This document shows, one piece after another, positions 55,375-64,000 of a stretch of DNA of 64,000 nucleotides; position 1 is the stretch's first letter; every line of letters starts with the position of its first letter. The stretch comes from Catenaria anguillulae PL171 (Eukaryota; Blastocladiomycota; Blastocladiomycetes; Blastocladiales; Catenariaceae). Location: NCBI GenBank assembly GCA_002102555.1, contig MCFL01000027.1, positions 186,001-250,000 on the forward strand. The letters are read 5' to 3'. Below the pieces are notes generated by a model. The model ran no database searches and was not told the origin of the DNA. It saw nothing but the letters and a program-made list of their open reading frames with translations. The position numbers were made by a program, and so were the translations under genes.

Positions 55375-58300
55375 ATGAGCATGGAGGCAGCCACGCTCAA
55401 GCAGCAAAACGACCAGCTGTGGCGATTGGTGGAGCGCCAGCGCCATGTCATCTTTTCGCTCCGCGAAGACTTGGAGCGGCTGCTGGTGGAGCGCGAGACT
55501 CTCTTGAACCAGCACCACTCTCATTCCTTGGCCCGCTCCAATTCTTCATCCGCCAACGCCAACGCCAACGCCAATCCCAGTGACTCATCCCAACTGGCTC
55601 TGGCTCAAGCGCAGTCGCACTCGCACTCGCAGTCGCTGGCCCCCTCGGCCCCTCCCTCGGCCAACTATGCCCAGTCCCAGCACTCCAACTCGCCCACGCC
55701 GCCCGGAACCCCAAAACTCAATCCCACCGCCCCGGCCGCACCACCCGCAGGAACCGTTTCCGTTTCCGGTCCTTCTGCTGCTCCGACGAGCACCGCCACT
55801 GTCGCCAGTCCTGCAACATCGTCCATTCCACGGTCCGCCCCCAACTCGCCTACCCCGACCCCGGCTCAACCTCCTTCGTCGGCAAACGTCATGACACCCC
55901 TCACGCAGCCTTCACCCTCCATGGCCGCCGCTCCTGCTCCTGCTCCCATTGTTCCGGCTCCTCAACTCCCGCCGCGCCGCCCCCAAACCACCCCGCCGAC
56001 ACAATCCCAACTCGCACGCTTGCGTTCATCGCTCCATCTTCTCTCGCTTCCCGTCGTTGGCTCGTTTGTCCGGCCCAACGCCAAGGGCAAGGATGTTTTG
56101 CACTTTGTGATTGCCGTGCGCCTGGCTGAACCGGGGTCCACCCCCGGTGTGCCGGCAGCGAGCCACCAAGAACTGTGGTGGATTGCCAAAACCTACGCCG
56201 ACCTATCTGGCCTCGAATCCAAGGCGCGCTCAGCGCACAAGCAGTACCCACAAATGGCCACGGTCCACAAGCTACCCGAAAAGTCCTTCTTCACGCCCGC
56301 CAGCTCGTCATCGTCGACGTCATCGTCGAGCTCGAGCGCCGCAAAGGAAATGCAACGCGCAGACGCCCGCAGGTACGCCGTCGAGGCGTTTCTCGTCCAG
56401 CTCTTGGCCGTTGTGTGCGAGAGTCCCTTTGGCCCGCTCACCCAGCAGTTGGTGGATTTGGTGGCATCGGATTTGCACGACCCGACAACCACCGTGTTTT
56501 CACCCGAGGCCGCGCCCGTGACTGGCGCCAATGCAGGGGCCGTGGGTGTTGAAGGGATCGCCACACCGTCGTCGGCACTGGCACCCGGTGGCAGTGACGA
56601 AAAGGGTTTCGGCCAGGGCCTGTTTGGCCAGGATGGTGGAATTGGGCGATTGTTCAAGAAATCGTCCAACAACCCAATTGGCAAATCCACAGGCGCGGCG
56701 GTTTCCACACCCGCTTCGGCGCGGCCCAACGGCGTTTCACCCGCCGGCGGCAATTCTGGCCGCAATCGTGTGTTTGGGACTCCGCTCGAAATGGCCATTG
56801 CCGTGTCGCGCATCAAGGAGGGGGTCGAGTTGCCTGCGGTCGTGTACCGCTGTATCGAGTACTTGGACGCTCAGAATGCCAGCAATGAAGAGGGCATTTA
56901 TCGATTGAGTGGCAGTTCGGCCACCATTCGTGCGCTCAAGGACCGATTCAATAACGGTTCGTCATGCCGTACTCCCTCGTCATTCTTTTTCATGTTTTCT
57001 CAGCATTTTTCTTTTCCGTATCTTGTTTAGATGGCGACTACGACCTCATTCACTCTGGCGAGTACATTGACGTCCACGCGGTTGCGGGCCTACTCAAGCT
57101 CTTTTTCCGCGAACTGCCCGGATCCATCCTCACCGAACAATACCACCCATACTTTATGGCCCTACAAGAAGTCACCAACGTCGACAAGCGTATTTCTGAA
57201 CTGCGCTTGCTCGTCAACATGCTCCCACTCGCAAACTACACAGTGCTACGTGCCCTAATTGCCCACTTGGTCTCTGTCGTGTCCAATGCAGACAGGAACA
57301 AGATGACGGTGCGCAACATCGGCATTGTGTTTGCACCCACACTCGGGATTCCAGCAGGCGTGTTTTCGCTCATGCTGCTCGAGTTTGGTGCTGTGTTCGA
57401 TGTGGACACGGGCCGCGGGCGCCCGCAACCTCCGACGGCCGCCGCAACATTTGGCGAGTCGAGCGTGTCCATGGACAGCACCGCCAGTAGTGAGTCCATG
57501 GTGGATGCCCCGGCTCCGTCGTCGGCGGACGCAAAGGAACGCCGCAAGCAGCGCCGCAGTACACGCATGTACGAGTCGGGCGAGCCGCAAGTGACGGTCG
57601 ATGAACAAGCGATGCCGGCCATGCCTGCTGGGTATGCCCACCAAGGACATGCACAGCATCAAGCCGCCGCAACTGCCCCTGCGGCTGAGGCGGACGCGCG
57701 TCGCCGAGAATCCATGGACGAGATTGTGGATCTTGTTGGCGAGTACGTTGGCGTGGACACGTCGCAAGACTCGATTTCCCCTCGTGCTTCCGTCACGATT
57801 CCTGCCACGGCGTCGTCGTCGGGCATTCACGTGGAAGATCATGCCGGCGGCAGTGAAGTGGGCGACCACGTTGGCGACTTGCATCGCACGCCCTCGAACG
57901 CCAGTACACACACGCCTGCAACGGGCCGCCGGTCTCTGCTGCGCAACTCGCTGCTCTACTCCAACACTGCCCCCGAAGCGCTACTCAACCTGGAACGGTC
58001 GCTGACGCCCGTGACGAGCGACGCGCACGAATCCGCGGCCGTCGCACAAGCCGTCGAGGCCGATCCGCTCATGGCCACGGCGTCTGCCGACGCAGAGTAC
58101 GAGCGCGTGGCACGCGCACAGCACCGCGTATCGCAGGCGTACCTCAACTATTACGCAGGCGACTCGGAGACGGCCGCCACCTTGCAGTACATGCAGTTTA
58201 TTGAAGACTCGCCGGGCGTGGCGCGCATTCCGACGCCAAAGTCGCATTTGAACAAGTTTGGCGTGCCGCTCACGGGCATGGTCGGGTATGGCGGCGACGC

Positions 58301-58856
58301 AGGAGGCGCAACCCAGCAGCAACCGCAAGCCGCTACGGGCGTGCCGATGCGGTCCGTGATTGGCTCGCTCGGCCGTGCACGGTCCGACTCGAACTCGTCA
58401 ACCAACGCCACGGTGCACTTGCGCCAAGAGCTCATGGGGTCCCAAGGATCTGCGCCTTCGACGCCAACATCCGAGGTGATTCCGCCCACACGCGGCGCAT
58501 CGTCGCGCGCGGCCAAACGCGAGTCGGTCTACCTTCCGCACCATTACGGGGCGTCGCCGTCGTCGTCGTCGGCTGGCCAGCACTTGGGCACGTCACCATT
58601 GTCGCAGGCCATGTATTTGCAACAACAGCAGCCCGCCTCAGCCGTAGGAAGCTTGTCGCCTGGCCAAGTACCGCCCTTGTCGCCGCGAGCAATGCAGGCG
58701 GCCGAGGCCAATTTACAAGCCCTGCTGCGCACCGACAAGGAGACATTGTCGAGGGAATTGTCCAACATGGATCCGTCCCAGTTGGCGCAGTTGCAGGCAT
58801 TGCTTGTTGAGCGGTCAGCTGGTGGTGCGCCAGGATCTTTGGGCCGGTCGGCATAA
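55375..58856 (+). CDS. PX-domain Rho GTPase-activating protein (Bem3-like)
   Basis: Probable GAP for Cdc42/Rho at membranes rich in phosphoinositides. Exon 1 (55375-56956) and exon 2 (57031-58856) join as RFNNDGDYDLIHSGEY, giving 1135 residues. An N-terminal coiled coil (LKQQNDQLWRLVERQRHVIF) is followed by a Pro/Ser linker. A PX-like domain lies at residues 210-370 (GKDVLHFVIAVRLAEPG, HQELWWIAKTYADLSGLESK, RADARRYAVEAFLVQLLAV). The RhoGAP domain at residues 460-665 has VFGTPLEMAIAVSRIKEG, arginine finger EEGIYRLSGSSATI, VHAVAGLLKLFFRELPGSI and MTVRNIGIVFAPTLGIP. No PH domain is evident, unlike yeast Bem3. The last 470 residues are disordered. Frame clean. The second RhoGAP gene of the window is a different subfamily (LIM type). 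Confidence 0.92.
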
Positions 58857-59681
58857 TCTTGGATCTTGTTGACCAAGTCGGTGGACTGGATTCATGCGAC
58901 TCTGAGGTCATGGATGTTTTCTTTGTTTTTCGCTCCCAAGTTTCTACGTTTGCTCAGGTGTGCGCCAACATCGGCTTCCACGTTCTTCTCTATTTTCTTC
59001 TTTGACATTCATACACACTTCCCCGGATCCCCATTTTCGTGTCTCGTTCGCTCTCTGGGCTCGGTCTCGCCCTTCGTTTTCTTCTTTTTCGTTTTCTTAG
59101 AAAGAGTTGTTTTGCAGCAATCCGCACTTGCTCTTCGTTGCTCAACTTGTGTTTTTCTCTCTCGCTTGTGTGCTATGCAATACACTGCCTGATCCTGAAT
59201 GACACATGGCTCTGGTTCTGCATCCCAGTCCGACGAAGTGCGTCCGACCAGCCTTGACCATGCTTGTTTGCTGGCTCATGTGCCTCCATCCCTGCCAGGA
59301 ACTGCTGCGCGCTCCAATCGGCAGCCTTTGCACCGAGCTTTTGTCATCATCATGACATACGATTGCAAGCGCCAAGTTGAGAATCGAGTTGCGCCGCAAT
59401 GTGAGACGGGCGGTCGCTGCTTGCTTTTGGATAGAAGGAGGAAAAGCGGGCGGGTGCAGGCGACTCCGGATCGCGCGCGTCGGAACCTCGGGTCATACAT
59501 CCATCGTTCCCACGATGCTGTCCGTCCCGGCCTCCTGTCTTTTGCGTCTCATCACCTAAGAAATGAATAAAATTGGATGGACGGACGCATTTGAGTTCAA
59601 TGTACATTGCAAAAAAAAAGACGCTACAACTGACCGTAGATCAACTTGCCTAGTTCCCGACCCTGGTAGACCTTTTTCACT
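58857..59681. other. 3' UTR and LPMO-2 promoter
   Basis: T-rich 3' flank of the RhoGAP gene (58900-59160), then the upstream region of LPMO-2 with a TATA-like aataaaat near 59565-59572, about 110 bp before the ATG. No gene seen. Confidence 0.45.
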
Positions 59682-60898
59682 ATGACGATCACGACGACAT
59701 TCATGCGGCCGTCGAGGCGACTGGCAAACGGCCGCCCGCTCCTGGTCCTCACGCTCGTCAACCTCCTCGTCCTCTCCTCCATTGTGTCAGTCAAATCACA
59801 CATGATGATGACCTCCCCCGCGCCGCGGCAAGCTCGCAACAATCCCGGGCCCAACGGAGAAATTGACTACAATGGAACTTCGCCGCTCGGCGTGTTCCCA
59901 TGCAAGGGCTTTGCGCGCCAGCAATCTGTCCTGACTGTGGCCGCGGGCGAATCCATTCCAATCACGATTGCGGGAGGCGCACCACATGATGGCGGCCATT
60001 GCCAGTTTGCGCTTTCTTACGACGACCAAACATTTGTCGTTATTGACACAATCATTCGCGAGTGTGTGAGGAGGTCCAATCCGTTTTTCACCACAGTGAC
60101 GGTGCCAGCCGGGGCACCGGCAGGGAATGCGACGCTTGCTTGGACTTGGGTACATGTTTTTCGAGTCTTCGACGAGTAACCAGGATTCGGCACGGCGCTA
60201 AACACTGTTGGTATAGATCAACGCAATCGGAAATCGTGAGTATTACATGGTAATGCACCAACACATGCAAGCATCATGGAATTGAATACGCAAAGACTGA
60301 CCTGTCAAACATCCCGTTGGTGTAGTCATGTGCGGATATCACGATCACAAACCCTTCACCCACATCTGAGCTCGTCGGCCCCGCATTGCTCGTTGCACAC
60401 TTGCCCGGATTCACCGAATTTTCTTTTCCCGAGTTTGGAGGAAATGAACCTGATAGGCGTGAGCTCTTTGATCGCCGTCCATTGGTGACTGTGCGAGCCG
60501 CCACAGCAACGGGGCCATTGACGACCACTACTGGGACCGCGGGCGGTCCATCGACCAGTTCAACAAGCTCAACGCCATCTCCCACACCATCTGCATCGAT
60601 TACGCCGGTCCCGACAGTCACATCTACACCTTCAATCACGAGCACGACTCGGACCACTGTGTCTTCAATCCCAAGTTCCACGTCGGTGGACACGGTTCCC
60701 ACGGCCACACCAACGACCACCGTCGAATGTCGACGCGGGGAGTACACGTGCGTCCAGGGCGAGCCCGAAGTCTATCTGCAATGCGTGTTTGACCGCTGGA
60801 TGCGTCGGCCAACGGCACCAGGCACCGTGTGTGCAGAGCGCGCTACCTCCAGAGGAAGATCAATTGTACTGGTGCATGCACCAAAACAGTCGGCCTAA
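59682..60898 (+). CDS. AA11-like lytic polysaccharide monooxygenase 2 with CBM19-like module
   Basis: Exons 59682-60149, 60217-60249 and 60326-60898 join in phase to 357 residues. The signal peptide (LLVLTLVNLLVLSSIVSVKS) ends before His1 of HMMMTSPAPRQARNN. The second copper His is in GGAPHDGGHCQFALSYDD, and the axial Tyr lies in INAIGNREYYM, a 33-bp micro-exon, followed by SCADITITNPSPTSEL. Then ALLVAHLPGFTEFSFPEFGG, a Thr/Ser/Pro linker of about 80 residues, and a CBM19-like module (CRRGEYTCVQGEPEVYLQC, RRPTAPGTVC). Unlike LPMO-1 and LPMO-3 the third exon starts inside the YYMSCA motif, so this splice has shifted by some ten bases. It lacks the intron after HMMM of LPMO-1. It converges with LPMO-3, 475 bp away. 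Confidence 0.88.
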
Positions 60899-61373
60899 AC
60901 TCAGTTGACCGAGTTCTCGTTGCGTCATCTCATTCCAAGTGGCATCTTTTCTACCCTTCCACCGCCAACAATTGATGTATTTACTGGTGGCCTTTTCAAC
61001 CTCGTTCCCACGACGATCTCCATTTGGCTTTCCATTGCCCATCTCGCAATGCTCTACTTTCATTGACGTTTGTGAACACTCTTTTCTTGTCCCATCCACT
61101 CATCTCTCTTTCTCGTCGAGGCCGTGTTCCAATTCAACTGATTCTGGCTCTCTCCTCACTTAACTCATCTGACTCCTCTGGCACTCTCGAAAAGCAAAAA
61201 TACACTTGTCGACTCGTCTTTGTTCAACCCCAAAACCACATGCATGCATTTGGGACAAGATACAACGGACATGCTGGACATGACAGACAAAGTACAGACA
61301 GAGGGAGAACAGGAATACAAGTAAACGGTTTTCAAACAACAAAGGGACCCATCGACTGCCGCGTCCAACAGAC
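60899..61373. other. Convergent 3' spacer between LPMO-2 and LPMO-3
   Basis: Holds two 3' UTRs. T/C-rich to about 61150. No gene. Confidence 0.5.
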
Positions 61374-62596
61374 CTACGGCAACGCCAAAGACGCCAACTG
61401 AATCGATCCACCGGTCGCCTGGCACCTGGTTCCCGGCGCCACGGGCCGCTCAACCCACCGGCCATTGTCGCATTGGCGGAACGCGGCGCCATTGTTGATG
61501 CACTCGTATGCACCGACGGGGCACGCGTCCGCGGCATTGCGTGCCTTGCGACCGCTACGCGGCGGTTGCTGGGGCGGCTGTTGTTGCGCGGGCGGGGGCG
61601 TTGGGCGCGCAGGAGGTTGTTGCTGGGCAGGAGGCGAGGGGCGCGCCGGGGGTTGCTGGGGCGGGGCAGGTTGCTGAGGCGGGGCAGGTTGCTGAGGCGG
61701 GGCAGGTTGCTGGGGCGGGGCAGGTTGCGTGGGAGGTTGTTGAGGGGCAGGGGTAGGGCGCGCAGGAGGTTGTTGAGGAGGTTGCGGCGCGGGACTAACA
61801 GTCGAGCCACGCCCGCCGCCGCGGACCGTGATTTGGCGGCGTTGATCAAACAGAGCGCGGTTATCGGGAGCGTTGCCGCCGAACTCGGGGAATGAGAATT
61901 GCGTAAAGCCGGGAAGGTGGGCAACAAGGAGTTCGGGACCGGTCAGCGATCCAGAACTGCCTGATCCGCCCGTGATTTCGATATCTGCAAGAATTGGAAG
62001 GCGTGTTGGAGCTAAGAAACACGTCCATCGACTGCTGCTGAGGAGAAAACACATGTAACGGCGTACCAGCGCAAGACATGTAGTATTCGCGATTACCCAC
62101 AGCGTTGATCTAGATGCAAACATGATGATTGGTTATCCAGTTCCGGAAATCCTCGCTCTGACATGATGGGGAAACGTACCCAAGTCCACGCAAACGTGGC
62201 CTTACCGGATGGTGCACTTGCCGGAATGGTGACAGTAGTCCGGAACGGGTTGGAACGGCGCATGCAGTCGCGAATGATTGTGTCGACGACCACAAACGTC
62301 TTGTCGCCGTCGTACGAAAGAGCAAATTGACAGTGACCGCCGTCGTGAGGCGCACCACCGTCCAGAGTCACAGGAATGGTGGAGCCGGCCGCGACCGTCA
62401 AGACGGGAGCTTGAGCAGGGAACCCTTTGCAGGGAAAGGCGCCAAGCGGCGAAGTGTACGAGAAATCGATTTGACCGCCTGGGCCGGGATTGCCCTTGGA
62501 TTGGCGAGGAGGGGGCTGGCTCATCATCATGTGGGCACTGGTCGAAGTGGCAACCATGGCCACGGTCGCGAAAACGGCGAGGAGAGAGGAGTGCAT
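61374..62596 (-). CDS. AA11-like lytic polysaccharide monooxygenase 3 with CBM19-like module
   Basis: Exons 62596-62180, 62109-62067 and 61984-61374 join in phase to 356 residues. A 21-residue signal peptide (MHSSLLAVFATVAMVATSTS, then A) leaves His1 of HMMMSQPPPRQSKGN. The second copper His is in GGAPHDGGHCQFALSYDGDK, and the axial Tyr is in INAVGNREYYMSCA, the whole of a 43-bp exon. After DIEITGGSGSSGSLTGPELL and PEFGGNAPDNRALFDQRRQI comes a Pro/Gln linker made of repeated QPAPPQ units. The CBM19-like module closes the protein (CPVGAYEC, FRQCDNGRWVERPVAPGTRC). Known AA11 enzymes oxidise chitin; the same substrate is inferred. Frame clean; splice sites identical to the last two of LPMO-1. 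Confidence 0.92.
61651..61722. repeat. 18-bp minisatellite in LPMO-3 linker
   Basis: Four tandem units (ggttgctgaggcggggca with one-base variants, starting at 61651, 61669, 61687 and 61705) encode the repeating Pro/Gln hexapeptide of the linker. Unit length is a multiple of three, so copy-number change keeps the frame. Confidence 0.85.
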
Positions 62597-63547
62597 GTTT
62601 GGAAGTGGAAGTCGAGTGTGTTCACGAGCGATCTAGCAGGGAAACGGGCCTGGTCTACAGGGTTCACTTGAAGGGGGAGTTGTGAGAGTGTGGGATCGTC
62701 CGGTCTACGGAAGGCTGACGAAGAGCGAGTATGGCAGCGAGAAATGGGATCCGCTCTGCGGTTGTTGAATGGAAAGGTGCAATGTATACGCAGCTGTGTG
62801 TGGGGGAGCTGGGCCGGGGTAGCAGAGCGGTTTTTATGTATGTTTTCGGTGGCCAAGGATGGGAGACTTTGGCCAGTCGACCTTGGCATTCGTCCGCCTC
62901 TGCTCCTTCCACCCCCTCGTCTTTCTTCGAACAACGGTTTCGCCAGCATCAGCCCACGCCACAGGATTTCATGAAGAACACGTTCATTTTTCATCGGGCC
63001 ATCAGGGTTGGCGTCATCTCATGAAGAAGTCGGAAAGGCTTGCTGAGGCTTGAGTGTATGCCATCGCGACGCGACGCAGAAGTAGTGAAGTGCGGACAAT
63101 TTCTGGCTCCAACAGGCAGAAAAGGTGAAGGATCTGAGAGCGAATGGAGGAAATGAAATCATTGTTGTTGGCCTTGAGTCGACGCAAGGACCGATGATCG
63201 CGTGTAAACATAATGTGAGACAGTGAGACAACTTGAACGCCCCCTGTTTCACTGATCCTTGCGGCTGCTATTCTTGTGCCCCCCAATCATGTGAAAGGCA
63301 TTCGCACGTGCAGTGCTCTTTCGACTGTGTTGATGCTCTCTCAGCTTACAGCTGCTTAACAGCTGCAATGCTGCCATGGTGGGCGACTCTGGAGTCGTTT
63401 TCTTCTCTCCTCATTCCGCCATGTAATAAACGCTTACCCATGAACTGTACCAAAGTCGATCAAGACTGACATTGCTCTCCGCAAGTTACCGGTCCTCCGT
63501 TTACCCCGATACCCCGACCGCCCTTTTAGCCGCCGCCCCGAATCAAT
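62597..63547. other. Divergent promoter region
   Basis: Between LPMO-3 (-) and the right-edge gene (+). A minus-strand TATA-like catacataaaaa lies near 62829-62840. No gene supported. Confidence 0.45.
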
Positions 63548-64000
63548 ATGATGAGACCTTGTATTCGAAGCAGTCGCCATGTTGGACTTGGAGCCTGCCA
63601 CCGCCCGAGTCCCACTGTCCTGGCTTGGAAGATTTTGATCTGCTTGGCGTTGCTGACGTCCGCTCTGTCCGCATCGTCTGTGCTGGATCCTTACACACCA
63701 CAAACAACCCAGTCGATTGGTGGGCATTTCGCCCATTCAGCATCGATGGCCGACGTCAAGGCTCGCCATGAATCTGCGATCGGATGCTACCATCTGAACC
63801 GCTGCAGTGGGCATGGGCAGTGCGACCCGGAGCGGAACATGTGCATTTGCGACGCACCACCGACAGGCCAGGAGATTTATGTGTCACCGTATGCACCCCG
63901 TCCGTCCTTGTCCCACCCGATCTACAGATGCAAGCTGATCCACAGTTCCGTCATGTCGCTCCAATGTCAACAGGCCGTCCGTGGATTGCTCGAGGTGGGG
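63548..64000 (+). CDS. Secreted or membrane protein with EGF-like cluster (cut by right edge)
   Basis: Open from the ATG at 63548 to the window end. After a basic start (MMRPCIRSSRHVGLGACHRP) there is a hydrophobic segment (LAWKILICLALLTSALSASS) that looks like a signal peptide or signal anchor. At about residues 85-112 comes an EGF-like cysteine cluster, CYHLNRCSGHGQCDPERN then MCICD, where CSGHGxC is the usual start of EGF and tenascin-type modules. The sequence after it holds two more Cys. Only the first 151 residues are in the window, so the family cannot be named. The mRNA start and the choice between the two adjacent ATGs are not decided. Confidence 0.6.
   Translation, partial: MMRPCIRSSRHVGLGACHRPSPTVLAWKILICLALLTSALSASSVLDPYTPQTTQSIGGHFAHSASMADVKARHESAIGCYHLNRCSGHGQCDPERNMCICDAPPTGQEIYVSPYAPRPSLSHPIYRCKLIHSSVMSLQCQQAVRGLLEVG

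Noticed and set aside
1-64000. Transposons, virus-like elements, CRISPR arrays, rRNA genes
   Set aside because: No reverse transcriptase, integrase, transposase, capsid-like or Cas motif, no long terminal or spaced repeats and no rRNA sequence was recognised in any frame read.

Overview
The window is nuclear DNA from a zoosporic (flagellated) fungus, most likely a blastocladiomycete of the Catenaria/Allomyces kind. Genes are dense, GC-rich and split by short GT-AG introns of about 60-150 bp. Housekeeping genes are fungal-type (ATP synthase delta subunit, HMG-CoA reductase, Utp14, cytochrome c peroxidase, eS7, a LIM-RhoGAP, an Ede1-like EH protein). A PACRG gene (axoneme/basal body) points to a swimming stage, and an HEI10/CCNB1IP1-type RING gene to a meiotic programme. 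The species is inferred from gene content; no rRNA or other marker is present.

Layout. 1-8 kb: 3' end of a DENN gene (+), ATP synthase delta subunit (-), LIM-RhoGAP (+). 8.9-13.4 kb: UTP14 (+) converging on an unknown three-exon gene (-). 13.7-18.2 kb: NSRP1-like splicing factor (+) converging on two tandem DUF4097-like 'VNG-repeat' paralogues (-). 19-24 kb: a coiled-coil, Ser-rich protein (+) and an F-box-like protein with WW-containing helical repeats (+). 24-31 kb: 2OG-Fe(II) oxygenase (-) and HMG-CoA reductase (-). 31.5-36 kb: an unknown, perhaps mitochondrial protein, a multi-pass membrane protein and ribosomal protein eS7 (all -). 37-44 kb: PACRG (-) divergent from the Ede1-like gene (+), then HEI10-like (+) and a class II tRNA-Ser with anticodon ACT. 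44-51 kb: first AA11-like LPMO (-) and two more F-box-like/WW-repeat paralogues (-). 52.6-59 kb: cytochrome c peroxidase (-) and PX-RhoGAP (+). 59.6-62.6 kb: two convergent AA11-like LPMO genes. Right edge: start of a secreted or membrane protein with an EGF-like cysteine cluster.

The lineage-specific material is the most interesting: three secreted AA11-like copper oxygenases, each with a disordered linker and a CBM19-like cysteine module (probable chitin attack); three F-box-like/WW-repeat proteins (candidate ubiquitin-ligase adaptors); and the VNG-repeat pair. Several genes (LIM-RhoGAP, EDE1-like, NSRP1-like, the first DUF4097 copy, UTP14, LPMO-1, one WW-repeat gene) have single-base frame changes, many in short homopolymers and inside strongly conserved domains. 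Other long genes (HMGR, 2OG oxygenase, PX-RhoGAP, CCP, HEI10) are clean. This looks like patchy draft-assembly error rather than true pseudogenes. No transposon, virus-like element or CRISPR array was recognised.
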